Counted from the first letter of the stretch, positions 8,232 to 18,096 are shown. The stretch is 64,000 bases of DNA from Kaiparowitsia implicata GSE-PSE-MK54-09C (GCA_019359435.1 JAHHHI010000061.1:1-64000); one strand, 5' to 3'. The notes: a model not told the origin generated them from the sequence alone. Translations and numbers: made by a program.

Positions 8232-9611
8232 TTAGTAGGGTGAGGACGGGATGACCGGCAATCGCAGAGACTGCCCAGGGTGAAGCTCGCCGGGGTTAGA
8301 AAGCTTGTTTATGTTGGCCTGGAAAATCGCTCCCGCCTTTGTGGGCGTTCCATAGACCTGCTCGGAAATGCGCTCAAGGGTATCGCCGGATTTGACAATG
8401 TAAATCAAAAAACCATCGGCCCCATGCTCCGGCGCCTCCACAATGCTTTCCGCTAGTGCGTCAAGCTCGACGCAAAGAGCCTGCAGGGTTGTCGGCCGAT
8501 AAGGGTGAGCTTCGGGCAAGTTGGAAGGGCGCTCTTTCCACCGTCTCCTTGCTATCGGGCTGACTTCGTGCAGGCGCGTCGGCCCCGGCCACCGGTCGGC
8601 AGTCGGCAATCTGTCGAGGACGAAGCGGACCGCGTTGAAACCCGGCTGCCTGTCCCGATTGGTGAGATTTTCCCGGTGCGACGAAGACAGCTTGCCCAGA
8701 TGCGACCGGGGCGAGACGTCGAGGTCCAGCCCGGCATGCCGCGCGCCGTCCCATACCCATTCGAGCGCCAGGTCGGAAAGGCCGCGTCGCTCTCCGCCCC
8801 CACCGACCGAGCCGTGGCCCCCGGGGAACCACATCTGCTGATAGGGTGCACCGGCGCTTTCAGGGTTGGCGCCCCGACCCTGGTTGAGCTCCTGGAGATT
8901 TTCCCAGAGCGTGGGCTCGAAATCGACCTTGTGCTCGTCGATGGCCACGGCGTGCCGTGCATGCTCGACGATTGGTGACAGGCTGACATCATGAAACTGG
9001 TGGATACGGTTGATAGTGTCGGCCAGGACGAAGTAGCGTGGAATGCCCAGGGCGCCCACCGTGTCCCAGACCCCTAGATATTTCAGCTTGAGCAGCGGAC
9101 TCGATCCGGGCAGATACTGAGCGACATGCTCCGCCCGCCAGGCATCCTCCTGCTCCGACACGCAGATATGGGGCGAGCACTCACTCCTGAAGCGCAGCAC
9201 CTCGTCCTGGAACAGGTCGGAATGGCGCCGTCGCTTGTAGAGAGCGACTGCCTCGTTGGCGCGGCGGGCGTGCTGCCGGTGCAGGATTCCACAGGTGCTC
9301 AGGAGCCCAACAAAGGACCGGGCGGTATAGGCCCCTCGCGAGAAGCCAAAAACATAGATTTCGTCGCCGGGCGAGTAGTTGAAGATCAGAAATCTGTAGC
9401 CGTCGCTCAGATTCTTGACCAGGCCGGCGCCAAACACACCGCCGACAAAAGCGTCTCCCTCCTCGCTGCCGACACCTTCGTCATAGAAGGTGACCTGCCC
9501 GACACCTTCGGCCATCGGGAGCACACTTTCAGCCGTGAGCAGGACATTGGTCGGGTACGGCGCGTCGAGCCTGTTCCAGCTGCCGTCGAAGCAGAACACC
9601 AATCGCTTCAC
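8232..9611 (-). CDS. DUF2235 alpha/beta hydrolase with C-terminal LysM domain
   Basis: The N-terminal 340 residues are a DUF2235 hydrolase: it opens MKRLVFCFDGSWN and has the nucleophile elbow GFSRGAY with Ser91. DUF2235 domains include the Tle1 phospholipase effectors of type VI secretion. Residues about 404-453 form a LysM domain (YIVKSGDTLERISEQVYG...NPGELHPGQSLRLP), which binds peptidoglycan-type glycans. No signal peptide is seen, and no VgrG, Hcp or immunity-type gene lies beside it. Possible roles are a secreted or envelope-acting esterase or an orphan antibacterial effector. The 36-base gap to the TPR gene start upstream suggests co-transcription with it. Confidence 0.85.
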   Translation of the reverse strand: MKRLVFCFDGSWNRLDAPYPTNVLLTAESVLPMAEGVGQVTFYDEGVGSEEGDAFVGGVFGAGLVKNLSDGYRFLIFNYSPGDEIYVFGFSRGAYTARSFVGLLSTCGILHRQHARRANEAVALYKRRRHSDLFQDEVLRFRSECSPHICVSEQEDAWRAEHVAQYLPGSSPLLKLKYLGVWDTVGALGIPRYFVLADTINRIHQFHDVSLSPIVEHARHAVAIDEHKVDFEPTLWENLQELNQGRGANPESAGAPYQQMWFPGGHGSVGGGGERRGLSDLALEWVWDGARHAGLDLDVSPRSHLGKLSSSHRENLTNRDRQPGFNAVRFVLDRLPTADRWPGPTRLHEVSPIARRRWKERPSNLPEAHPYRPTTLQALCVELDALAESIVEAPEHGADGFLIYIVKSGDTLERISEQVYGTPTKAGAIFQANINKLSNPGELHPGQSLRLPVIPSSPY

Positions 9612-9647
9612 TGCATTCCTCCGCTGGACCAGGCCGAAGGCCTCACG

Positions 9648-10802
9648 CTACTGTCCGAGCGCCGCCTTTATCGCCGCCAGATGGTCAGCGTAGACCACCT
9701 CGTCACCATCGAGTGCCACCGCCTGCTCGGCGAGGGGCAGCGCATCCTCATGCCGCCCGGACACGTGTAGCACCCAGGCAAGCGTATCAATCCGACCGGC
9801 CATCTCAGGACCAGCGTCCACCGCCTGACGCGCGAGTTGTTCGGCCTCGCCGAGCCTGATGTCTTCCACGGCGAACATCCAGGCCAGATCATTGCTGGCG
9901 TCACCTCTTACCTTCTCGTCGCCTTCGGCAATGGCAAGACGGAAATACTCTTCGGCTCTTGTCAGGTCCTTGGTCACGCCGGCGCCCTGGCTGTAGTGCC
10001 AGCCCAGGCTGAGAAAGGAGAGCGGCCAGTGCTGTTCCGCCGCGAGTTCGAAATACTTGATTGCCTCGACGTCGCTCTTCGCCAGGCCGCCGCGTCCCCT
10101 TGCATGCATGACCCCGATATTGTGCTGGGCGAAGGCCTCGCCACCATCGGCCGCGATCTGATAGAGCCGCGCTGCCTCAACCTCGTCTTTGGGCATGCCA
10201 AAGCCGTTTTCGGCGAGCCACCCGAGTGACCCGCTGGCATAGGGTGAGCCGGTTGCCGCCGCCTGGTTATATAGCTTGATCGCACGTCCATAGTCCTGCG
10301 ACACGCCGCGACCATCTTCATAGAGCTTGGCCAAATTCTCAATGGCGACAACAACCCCTTCCGCCGCGGCTTGCTCATAGAGCCGAGCGGCCTCTACCGG
10401 ATCGGCGTCAATGCCATAGCCGCCCTCATAGAGTGAACCCAGCGACGACAGCGCCAACGCGTAACCCTGGTCGGCCGCCTCCCGGTATTCGGCGATCGCC
10501 TTTTCGAACTGTTCGGCGGCATCATAGGACCGCGCCAGCTGAAAGCGCAGCTTGGCATCACCAGGATTGGCCGCGACGGCCGCCGCGCAGGCCGCGATGG
10601 CCGAGGCGGCATCGACGTCCTCAAACCGGACCCCATTGCCCATGGGCACGGCCGGATCGAGGGGGCTTGAAGCCAGTTGATCGCAGCTGGCTAGGGCTTT
10701 GTCCTTGGCCTCCTGGGCAAAGACAGGCGGCGTTGACAAGGCGAACCCCATCGCGACCAGTCCGACCAGACGTCTGATTTTCGAGCCCATAGCACCCTCC
10801 AT
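9648..10802 (-). CDS. Secreted Sel1/TPR repeat protein
   Basis: A signal peptide (GLVAMGFALSTPPVFA-QE) is followed by a TPR-like unit and at least five Sel1 repeats recognisable by A...LG.LYE.G.G...D...A..LY..AA..G (about residues 110-300), ending with ordinary TPRs. Such proteins are periplasmic scaffolds for envelope or signalling complexes. ATG 10802 is used; ATG 10790 (MGSKIRRL) is an alternative. The DUF2235-LysM gene follows in the same direction, and a second TPR protein is transcribed divergently, which suggests a shared promoter region at 10803-11210. Confidence 0.85.
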   Translation of the reverse strand: MEGAMGSKIRRLVGLVAMGFALSTPPVFAQEAKDKALASCDQLASSPLDPAVPMGNGVRFEDVDAASAIAACAAAVAANPGDAKLRFQLARSYDAAEQFEKAIAEYREAADQGYALALSSLGSLYEGGYGIDADPVEAARLYEQAAAEGVVVAIENLAKLYEDGRGVSQDYGRAIKLYNQAAATGSPYASGSLGWLAENGFGMPKDEVEAARLYQIAADGGEAFAQHNIGVMHARGRGGLAKSDVEAIKYFELAAEQHWPLSFLSLGWHYSQGAGVTKDLTRAEEYFRLAIAEGDEKVRGDASNDLAWMFAVEDIRLGEAEQLARQAVDAGPEMAGRIDTLAWVLHVSGRHEDALPLAEQAVALDGDEVVYADHLAAIKAALGQ

Positions 10803-11210
10803 GCCAGTTTTCGCTCTGGCTCACGAAGAGTGTCAGGCTGACCACCCTGCTTGGCAAGTCGAATTTCGGAAAGTGATGCGTCCAACATACCGGCGACGAG
10901 GAATTATTCATCGATGGCGCCCCACTGTTTCCGCACCCCCCCTCTTTTGAGGCGGCCAAAGTCGAAGCCGATGCGGCTCGCAATATCAATTGCCCTGCGT
11001 TACTTTCGTCCCAAGAGGGCATCAGGCCCGGGCACAGGCCCGCGATCTTGGGAGTAAGTGAGGATGGAGGGGCCGGCACCGATACCCGAGCCGAAAAAGG
11101 CGCCTGCGCGCATAAGGAAAAGCGCACCAGCGACCTCCGAAGCCATCATCTCGCCCATTCCCAGGCCACTGGTGCCGGTCATCGGGCCGACAAACAAGTC
11201 TTCCGACCTT

Positions 11211-12743
11211 ATGCCGAAAATCGCTAGTCTCACGTCGGATATCCGCACGCTCGTCTTCAATCTGTTTGTACTGCTGCTTGTCGGCCTTTTGGCGCCCGTG
11301 GTCCTGAGCCAGTTCTGGCGCAACGAAGTCGTGGTCGAGGCGATCACCGTACCGGCGCAATTGCAGACAATGGGCCTCACCCCCGAGGTCGCTTCCGCAC
11401 GGCTGGTCGACGCGTTGCGCGAGGTTGAACATGCGGGAGGCAGCGCCATCGAAGCGATCGATGTCGTCGCTTCCACCGACAGAGTGGACTTCTCCATCCC
11501 GGATTCCGGCCTTTCGGTGGACTCGCTCGTCTATTATGTCAGGCGCTTTTTCAACATCTCGGAGACCAGGATCGGCGGTGAGTTCCGGTGTGCTGATCCC
11601 GATTGCGCCACCCCAGGAGTCAGCCTCCGCCTGCGCGTGTTTTCTGGCCAATCGCACGTGCTGCAGATCCGGGAAGTGGGGAATTCCACCGAGTCCCAAT
11701 ATTTCTATGATGCAGCTTTGCGGGTGATGGAGGAGTATCGGCCGATTGTCGCGCTGGCGGCGATCCTCGACGATCAGCCGGTGCGAGCCGAGGTCATGGC
11801 TCGCAGCATCATCCGTTCGCGTGCGGCCGAGGCTCATTGGGCCCACAATCTGCTCGGCATCCTCAAGAACAACGCCAATCAGCCCAAGCTGGCCATCGGG
11901 GAATTTGAGGCGGCCCTCGTGCTGGTCCCCGATTTCTTGCCCGCCAAGGCTAATCTGGCGAACACGCTCCTGGCCGAGGGCGACGCGCAGCGGGCGCGCA
12001 CGCTGTTCGAAGAGATCCAGCGCGCCGATCCGAACAATGTACGGGCTGCCGAGGGCCTGGCAGACCTGGCCAGCGCCGATGGCCAGCTGGACCAGGCGGT
12101 CGTACTCTACCGGCGGGCCACCGAACTCGATCCGTCCGCCCCGCGCTATCTGATCAAGGCTGCCCTGATGCGGCTAGGCGCCGGCGACGAGCCGGGAGGG
12201 GTCGCCCTGCTCGAGGAGGCGCTCCAGATCAATCCAACTGATCCGGCAGCGCTTGGGCAGTTAGGATTGCTGAACTTTATGAAGAGCGATTACGCCGCTG
12301 CGGTCCCCTACTATCGCAATGCAGCGGACTTCGAACCTACGGATGCCGGACTGCAATACCAACTCGGTCTGAGCATGCTCATGTCCGACGACTATGAGGG
12401 TGCGGTGGAGCGGTTTGACATCACGGTCACGCTGGATCCGGGCAATGTCGACTACAGGCGGAGTCTCGCCGAAGCGCTGGACAAACTCGGGCGATATGGG
12501 GAGGCCCAGACCGTTCTGGCGGAGGTAGCGGCGATGGCCCCTGATGATCCCAGCCTGATCTATCAGCAAGCCATGAATTTCCAACACCTCGGTCGGAACG
12601 CCGACGCTATCGCCGCATACAAACGGGTGGTTGAACTCGATCCCGACAGCATGGATGCGATCATCGCCCAGCGCTTCATCGAGCTTCTAGAACAGGGGGA
12701 TACATTGGACAACCAGGCCAGTAGCAGCGACGGCGCGCTCTAA
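11211..12743 (+). CDS. Membrane-anchored TPR protein
   Basis: From ATG 11211 (MPKIASLTSDIRTLVFNLF) the protein has one N-terminal membrane helix (LVFNLFVLLLVGLLAPVVL), an alpha/beta domain of about 170 residues, and eight or more TPR units such as AEAHWAHNLLGILKNNANQ and PTDAGLQYQLGLSMLMSDDYEGAVERF. The upstream extension to 11058 is proline-rich and unlikely to be translated. It is predicted to be anchored in the inner membrane with the repeats in the periplasm or cytosol, a common layout for assembly scaffolds. It diverges from the secreted Sel1 protein. No specific partner can be named. Confidence 0.8.
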   Translation: MPKIASLTSDIRTLVFNLFVLLLVGLLAPVVLSQFWRNEVVVEAITVPAQLQTMGLTPEVASARLVDALREVEHAGGSAIEAIDVVASTDRVDFSIPDSGLSVDSLVYYVRRFFNISETRIGGEFRCADPDCATPGVSLRLRVFSGQSHVLQIREVGNSTESQYFYDAALRVMEEYRPIVALAAILDDQPVRAEVMARSIIRSRAAEAHWAHNLLGILKNNANQPKLAIGEFEAALVLVPDFLPAKANLANTLLAEGDAQRARTLFEEIQRADPNNVRAAEGLADLASADGQLDQAVVLYRRATELDPSAPRYLIKAALMRLGAGDEPGGVALLEEALQINPTDPAALGQLGLLNFMKSDYAAAVPYYRNAADFEPTDAGLQYQLGLSMLMSDDYEGAVERFDITVTLDPGNVDYRRSLAEALDKLGRYGEAQTVLAEVAAMAPDDPSLIYQQAMNFQHLGRNADAIAAYKRVVELDPDSMDAIIAQRFIELLEQGDTLDNQASSSDGAL

Positions 12744-12972
12744 GAGACAAAGGAAGGCATGAGCGTTGCCTGACACGCCTTTCGGCGGACCTGTCCATGA
12801 CGCCTGCGGTATGCCCAGAGCGTCGCTCGTCCCATTGTGACATACTGGCGGCATGCGATCTCGTTGGCGATGCCTTGGCATCACGAGTGCCCGCGCACGG
12901 TTATCTAGGCCTGGGCAGGTTTTACCGCAATGTCCTCTAGTGCTTCTTCACCAATAGCGGTTAGGCAAAAGG

Positions 12973-12995
12973 GCCCCGGCGGCCAGGAACGGGGC
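12973..12995 (-). terminator. Hairpin terminator after the receiver gene
   Basis: GCCCCG at 12973-12978 pairs with CGGGGC at 12990-12995, overlapping the stop codon of the receiver gene. On the minus strand the hairpin is followed by GGCCCTTTTGCC, a short T run, so it is a plausible but weak intrinsic terminator. Confidence 0.45.
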
Positions 12996-13372
12996 TAATG
13001 TAAGGGACTTCCTGTCATATGCCGGACAGTGGTAGCGATCTCGTCCGGCTCGTACGGCTTTGCAAAAAATCGGGCCTCGACGGGAAGATCTCCAAGGGCG
13101 AATCTTCTACGTCCGGAGGTGACGATTATGTTGATTGGCGGCCACCGGTCACGAACGGTCGCCGCAAACTCTAAGCCATCCACATCTCCTGGCATATCGA
13201 CGTCGGTAAACATGGCACAGATGCGAACCGTGGACTTCAGGATCCTGATAGCAGCGTCAGCGTTGTCCGCCTCGAACACCTCAAAGTGGTGGTCCTCAAG
13301 GAAATCGACGATTCCCATTCTAACGAGGGCTTCATCTTCAACGACAAGCACGGCAATCCGGGAATAAGCCAT
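12995..13372 (-). CDS. Single-domain response regulator
   Basis: The 125-residue protein is a lone receiver domain: acidic pair in LVVEDEALVRM, phospho-acceptor Asp57 in FTDVDMPGDVDG, TS switch in IIVTSGR, and conserved Lys105 in FFAKPYEPDEI. There is no output domain and no histidine kinase nearby. The closest known layout is the orphan receivers of Hyphomicrobiales paired with HWE/HisKA2 kinases. A second such protein is encoded at 24276. A likely terminator overlaps its stop codon. Confidence 0.9.
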   Translation of the reverse strand: MAYSRIAVLVVEDEALVRMGIVDFLEDHHFEVFEADNADAAIRILKSTVRICAMFTDVDMPGDVDGLEFAATVRDRWPPINIIVTSGRRRFALGDLPVEARFFAKPYEPDEIATTVRHMTGSPLH

Positions 13373-13562
13373 TCGAGTTCAAACCTGACTTGAAGTGGGA
13401 GCTGGGTTAGCTCCAGGCTTGACGCTACCGGCCGAGTGCGACCAGGATGCACACAACCCCTCGGGACCGTATTCGATCCCACCTTTGTCACCAAAGTCCG
13501 TTGACAGCAGACCGTCTGCCCTAGGCAGCGGTGAAGAAGGACCCCCGATCCAAACCACCACA

Positions 13563-14534
13563 TTAAACCTTCTTTTTTTGGGGACTGCGCGTCAGACTCG
13601 CTTGGAGCAGAATGACTGCAAGCAGAAAGAGGCCGCGGACTACCGATTGCCACGCAGCGGACAGGGTGATCCAGCCTTCGCCGTTCTCGAAGTTTAGCAC
13701 GTTGAACAGGATGCCGAGCAACAGCACGCCGGCCAACGTCGTGATGACCGAACCACTGCCGCCGGTCAGCAACGTGCCACCCACAACCACAGCCGCGATG
13801 GCAAAGAGCTCCCAGCCAACGCCCTCTGTGGGTTGACCGGCATAGCCAAGTGCCGCGAGCAAGACGCCTGCAAGGCCCGCCAGGGCACCACTTGTCAGAT
13901 AGACGAGAAAAATTACACGAGCCACGGGCAGGCCCATGAGTCGCGACGCATCCTCATTGCCTCCGATCGCCAGGACGGTCCGCCCGGTGGCCGTATAATT
14001 GAGCACCAGAGAGCCCAGTGCATAGGCGATAAGGGCCACGGCAGTCGGGATCGGAACGATCCAGAGCGCTCCCGTACCGATGGAGATGAACCCGCTGGTG
14101 GACGAGACTGGGACAGATGTCTGTCCAGAAAGCAGCAGCGCACTGCCACTCGCCGCCAGAAGCGTGCAAAGCGTGGCGACGAACGGCATGATGTTGGCCC
14201 TAGTGACCAGCAGGCCATTGATGGCGCCGACAAGAACACCCACGCCGATACCTGCGGCAATGCCCGGGATGATGCCGAAATGGCTGGAGAGCGCCGCTGC
14301 AACGCTCCCGAGTGCGGCGGTAGATCCAACGCTTAGGTCGATACCCCCGGTCATGATGACAAAGCACATGCCGAGCGCGACCAGCGCGAACATAGAATTG
14401 TATCGAACCACGGTCGTGACATTGAACGGGCTCAGAAAGTTTTCATAGCGCAGCCAGCCGAACAAGATCAGCGCAACCAGCGCGATGAGCACGCCATAGG
14501 TACCGACAAGACGGGCAAGGTGAGCGCGGTTCAT
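13563..14534 (-). CDS. yjfF: Sugar ABC transporter permease, YjfF type
   Basis: A CUT2-type permease of 323 residues with eight to ten membrane helices. The family core motif is clear: CFVIMTGGIDLSVGSTAALGSV near the N-terminus and IAAVVVGGTLLTGGSGSV near the C-terminus. Its ATG (14534) overlaps the stop of the preceding permease (ATGA). In E. coli the galactofuranose importer has two different permeases, YtfT and YjfF, in the order ytfQ-ytfR-ytfT-yjfF, which is exactly the order here. Import of a furanose-form sugar is inferred from that synteny, not shown. The C-terminal tail is basic (PQKKKV). Confidence 0.85.
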   Translation of the reverse strand: MNRAHLARLVGTYGVLIALVALILFGWLRYENFLSPFNVTTVVRYNSMFALVALGMCFVIMTGGIDLSVGSTAALGSVAAALSSHFGIIPGIAAGIGVGVLVGAINGLLVTRANIMPFVATLCTLLAASGSALLLSGQTSVPVSSTSGFISIGTGALWIVPIPTAVALIAYALGSLVLNYTATGRTVLAIGGNEDASRLMGLPVARVIFLVYLTSGALAGLAGVLLAALGYAGQPTEGVGWELFAIAAVVVGGTLLTGGSGSVITTLAGVLLLGILFNVLNFENGEGWITLSAAWQSVVRGLFLLAVILLQASLTRSPQKKKV

Positions 14535-15517
14535 ACGCGTCTCTGCTGTTGGAGCCATACCGCCACCGCGATAATGGCAGCCTTGACAATCATAGCCGCA
14601 GCATCGGGCACGCCGTTGGCTAGCAAGGTGTAGCGCACGAGCTGGATGGTTAAGGCCCCGGTCAGCGTGCCCATAATGGTTGCCCGTCCGCCCACGAGCA
14701 GCGTGCCGCCAACGGCGACGGCAGCGATCGCGTCGAGCTCCATGCCGAGGCCGACCAGATTGGCGTCGCTGGCTGAGTTGATGGCGATTACAACAAGGCC
14801 AGCGATGCCAGCGCAAAAGCCGGAAATGGCATAGACCGCGAGCTTGGTGCGCTTCACTGCAATGCCCGCCAGTTCGGCTGCGCGCTCATTGCCGCCAGTC
14901 GCCAGGACGGAACGCCCGAAGCGCGAACGACGCAGCAGCCAGGCAGTGACGACGACGAGCGTGACCATGAGGAGGACTTGCACGGGTAGGCCAAATGGTC
15001 GGCCAAGGCCAATCCACTGAAACTCCGGCACGCGAAAGACCTGAAGGTTAGAGTTGGTCATCGCCTGGGCAATGCCCCGGCCGGCGATAAACAGCACAAG
15101 GGTAGCAACGATGGGTTGGATGCGGAATTGTGCGACCAGCCAGCCGTTGAAGAGACCGCAAAGCGTGGCGGCGGAGATGGCAGCCACCATGGCAATAGCC
15201 ACGCCCAGTGCAATGTTGTCGCCAAATACTGGGCTAAGAAAAATAAGCGGTGCCAGGGCTCCTGAGATCGCCATGATCGAGCCAACCGAAAGGTCTATAC
15301 CGCCGGTGGCAATGACCAATGTCATGCCGGTTGCTACGATGACGATGGTACAAACCTGCGTCAGGTTGACGTTGAGGGTCTGCAACGTCGCAAAATTGCG
15401 TGTGAAAACAATGTTGAAGACGATGAGCAGACCGAGCGCAATCAGCGTTCCGTAGCGCGCCAAGAACTCCAGCACGTCAAAGCTGTCTAGGCGGCGGCCG
15501 GGGGCATTGACGGTCAT
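14531..15517 (-). CDS. ytfT: Sugar ABC transporter permease, YtfT type
   Basis: The second CUT2 permease, 328 residues, with the same core motifs (TLVIATGGIDLSVGSIMAISG and IAAVAVGGTLLVGGRATI). It overlaps the ATPase gene upstream and the YjfF-type permease downstream by four bases each, so the three are translated as a unit. The two permeases presumably form a heterodimeric channel with two copies or two halves of the ATPase. Assignment as YtfT rather than RbsC rests on the two-permease operon. Confidence 0.85.
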   Translation of the reverse strand: MTVNAPGRRLDSFDVLEFLARYGTLIALGLLIVFNIVFTRNFATLQTLNVNLTQVCTIVIVATGMTLVIATGGIDLSVGSIMAISGALAPLIFLSPVFGDNIALGVAIAMVAAISAATLCGLFNGWLVAQFRIQPIVATLVLFIAGRGIAQAMTNSNLQVFRVPEFQWIGLGRPFGLPVQVLLMVTLVVVTAWLLRRSRFGRSVLATGGNERAAELAGIAVKRTKLAVYAISGFCAGIAGLVVIAINSASDANLVGLGMELDAIAAVAVGGTLLVGGRATIMGTLTGALTIQLVRYTLLANGVPDAAAMIVKAAIIAVAVWLQQQRRV

Positions 15518-17049
15518 CGCGTGGGGTCCTCATGGGTAATATGCCCCTGCGCCATGGCCGCGAGAATGCGGTCTTCGCTAATCTCGTCGCCAGCGAACTC
15601 GGCGACCGTGCGCCCCTCACGAAGCACGAACACCCGGTCGGCGCCCTCCGCCACTTCCTCGAGTTCCGAGGAAATCATCAGTACGGTTAGCCCGCTATCG
15701 GCGAGCGAGCGGATCAGGCGCTGGATTTCGCCCTTGGCACCGACGTCGATGCCGCGGGTCGGCTCATCGAGGATGAGGAGTTTGGGGTCCATGGCGAGCC
15801 AGCGTGCTAGCAGCACCTTTTGCTGGTTCCCCCCGGACAGTTCGCGGATGCGCTGTCCGGGACCGGAACATTTGATGCCCAGTTCTTTTATGAAGTGATT
15901 GACCACTTCGCGTTGGCGCTTTTCGTCCACCACGCCATTGCGGCTGATGCGCGGCAACAGCGCCAGCGTCATGTTCTCGGCCACGCTCATTTCCGGCACG
16001 ATACCCTCAAGCTTGCGATCCTCGGAGACGAAGCCAAAGCCGGCTGCAATGGCATCGCGTGGATGGGCCGGCGTAAATCCCTTGCCATCAAGTGACAGGC
16101 CGCCGGCGCGCGGGTGATCGGCGCCGAAGATCAGCCGGGCCGTTTCAGTTCGTCCAGCGCCCAGAAGCCCGGCAAAGCTGGCAATTTCGCCGCGACGCAG
16201 CCGGAAACTGACATCATGGACCGATTGGCCAGCCGCGAGCGACCTGCCCTCTAAAACCACCTCGCCGTCGCTTGCCTGAGCCGGGCGGCTGAACGAGGTC
16301 GTCTGCCCCTCCGTCTTGGCGACGTCGCGTCCCAGCATCTGCGAAACCAGCTCGAGCTTGGAAATTTCCGTCATGCGGGCGGTGCGAACGGTGCGTCCGT
16401 CCCGCATGATGGTCACTCGGTCGCAGACTTCATAGAGCTCATCGAGCTTGTGCGAGACGAAGATGACCGACACGCCGTCGGCCCTGAGCTGACGGATGAC
16501 GTTGAAAAGAACCGCGACTTCCTGTTCGTCGAGAGAAGAAGTCGGTTCGTCCATGATCACCAGGCGTGCTGAGAACCCAATGGCGCGGGCGATCGCCACC
16601 ATCTGCTGGGTGGCGGTCGAAAAGTCCATAAGCGGCCGGCGGACATCCACCTTGACGCGGAAGCGACCAAGCAGGCGCTCGGCCTCGGCATGCATAGCAC
16701 GCCAGTCGAGCAGGCCCATTCGCCGCGTCTCCCGGCCCAGACAGATATTTTCGGTCACGCTGCGGAGCGGCACAAGGTTGATCTCTTGATAGATAGTGCT
16801 GATGCCGCCAGCCTGGGCCTGCTGGGGGGAGCTCACTTCAAATGGCTTGCCATCGAACGCCACGTCACCATCGTCCCGGCGATGATAGCCGGTTAAAACC
16901 TTGATCATCGTCGATTTGCCGGCGCCGTTTTGGCCGATGAGCGCGTGCACCTCTCCGGGTTCCACCTCGAGGGATGCATCGGTCAATGCGGGAATTCCGG
17001 CAAAGCGCTTGTCAATTCCGCGCATGGAAAGAAGCAGGCCATCGGCCAT
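15514..17049 (-). CDS. ytfR: Sugar ABC transporter ATPase, YtfR/MglA type
   Basis: A fused two-domain ATPase (about 511 residues from ATG 17049). The first domain has Walker A GQNGAGKST, Q-loop YQEINLVP, Walker B VIMDEPTSSLD and H-loop FVSHK. The second has the degenerate Walker A GLLGAGRTE, a good signature LSGGNQQKVLLARWL and Walker B LILDEPTRGIDVG. This one-normal, one-degenerate pattern is usual for CUT2 sugar importers. The start at 17049 has GGGGGACC just upstream and is preferred over the longer frame to 17085. It overlaps the following permease gene by four bases. Confidence 0.9.
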   Translation of the reverse strand: MADGLLLSMRGIDKRFAGIPALTDASLEVEPGEVHALIGQNGAGKSTMIKVLTGYHRRDDGDVAFDGKPFEVSSPQQAQAGGISTIYQEINLVPLRSVTENICLGRETRRMGLLDWRAMHAEAERLLGRFRVKVDVRRPLMDFSTATQQMVAIARAIGFSARLVIMDEPTSSLDEQEVAVLFNVIRQLRADGVSVIFVSHKLDELYEVCDRVTIMRDGRTVRTARMTEISKLELVSQMLGRDVAKTEGQTTSFSRPAQASDGEVVLEGRSLAAGQSVHDVSFRLRRGEIASFAGLLGAGRTETARLIFGADHPRAGGLSLDGKGFTPAHPRDAIAAGFGFVSEDRKLEGIVPEMSVAENMTLALLPRISRNGVVDEKRQREVVNHFIKELGIKCSGPGQRIRELSGGNQQKVLLARWLAMDPKLLILDEPTRGIDVGAKGEIQRLIRSLADSGLTVLMISSELEEVAEGADRVFVLREGRTVAEFAGDEISEDRILAAMAQGHITHEDPTR

Positions 17050-17115
17050 CGAGGTCCCCCGGGCAAGAGCGGGGCCGCCCACCATTGGCGGCAGACGGCC
17101 TGCAGGCTAGTGAGA

Positions 17116-18096
17116 TCAGTAGGCGGAAGGCAGAAGTTCGGCGGCGTTGTCTGGCGTGTACATTTCGTCCGGATTAATGATCACCGGCGGAATAGTCTCG
17201 CCATTGGCATAGGCCACTGCGGTATCGAACGCTTTTGGCCCGAAACGCGGATTGCACTCGACTACCGCCTCGACCTTCCCATCGACAACGAGCTGCACGA
17301 TTTCCTTGCCACCATCGATCGAAAACACCAGGCAGTCGCTACGACCGGCCGTCCGTCCAGCGGCCTCCAAAGCGGCAATGGCGCCGATCGCCATCTCGTC
17401 GTTATGGGCGTAGATTACGTTGGCATCAGGGTGAGCCTGCAGCAGGGTTTCTGCCACCTGACGGCCCTTGTCGCGGGCGAAGTCACCCGACTGGGACGCG
17501 ACGATGGTGTAGTCTGGATGCTGGGCGATGACGTCATCAAAGCCCTTCTTGCGATCATTGGCCGGGGACGAGCCGACCGTGCCCTCCAGCTCGATGATGG
17601 TCTTTTTGTCCCCACCCATGGCGACCAGATACTCGGCGATGCGCTGGCCCTCTTCGATGAAGTTGGAGCCGATGAAGGTTACGTAGTCTTCGCCTGGCTT
17701 TGCTAGATCCTGGGCAACATTGCGGTCGAGCAGGATCACGGGAATGTTGGCGCCCTTTGCCGCCATGATGGCGGGAATAAGCGGAACCTCTTCGCGGGGT
17801 GCCAGGAAGATGAGGTCCACCTGCTGGGCAATCATCGAATTGACGTCGGCAACTTGCTTGGCTGCAGAGCCGGCAGCGTCGGTATAGATCAGCTGCCAGC
17901 CGCGCTTGGCCGCTTCATCCTGCATGGACTGGGTCTGCGCCAAGCGCCACGGGTTATTGGACTCAGTCTGGGCAAAGCCGACCTTGTAAGTGTCCTTCTT
18001 GGGCAGTGGCGGCGCAGCCGCAAATGCGCGGCTTGCCATGGTTGCTGCGGCTGCCGCGGCAGCCGATGTGATGAGTAGTCTGCGTCGGGTAATCAT
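17116..18096 (-). CDS. ytfQ: Periplasmic sugar-binding protein, YtfQ type
   Basis: From ATG 18096, behind a strong GGGAGG site, the protein starts MITRRRLLITSAAAAAAATM, a signal peptide with a twin-arginine-like run. The mature part is a periplasmic-binding-protein type I fold: KVGFAQTESNNPWRLAQT, TDAAGSAAKQVADVNSMIAQ, YVTFIGSNF, IYAHNDEMAIGAI and FSIDGGKEIVQ. These fit the YtfQ subgroup that binds galactofuranose in E. coli. The ligand here is unknown. It is the first gene of the transporter set and lies 92 bases downstream of the GMC oxidoreductase gene, in the same direction. Confidence 0.85.
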   Translation of the reverse strand: MITRRRLLITSAAAAAAATMASRAFAAAPPLPKKDTYKVGFAQTESNNPWRLAQTQSMQDEAAKRGWQLIYTDAAGSAAKQVADVNSMIAQQVDLIFLAPREEVPLIPAIMAAKGANIPVILLDRNVAQDLAKPGEDYVTFIGSNFIEEGQRIAEYLVAMGGDKKTIIELEGTVGSSPANDRKKGFDDVIAQHPDYTIVASQSGDFARDKGRQVAETLLQAHPDANVIYAHNDEMAIGAIAALEAAGRTAGRSDCLVFSIDGGKEIVQLVVDGKVEAVVECNPRFGPKAFDTAVAYANGETIPPVIINPDEMYTPDNAAELLPSAY

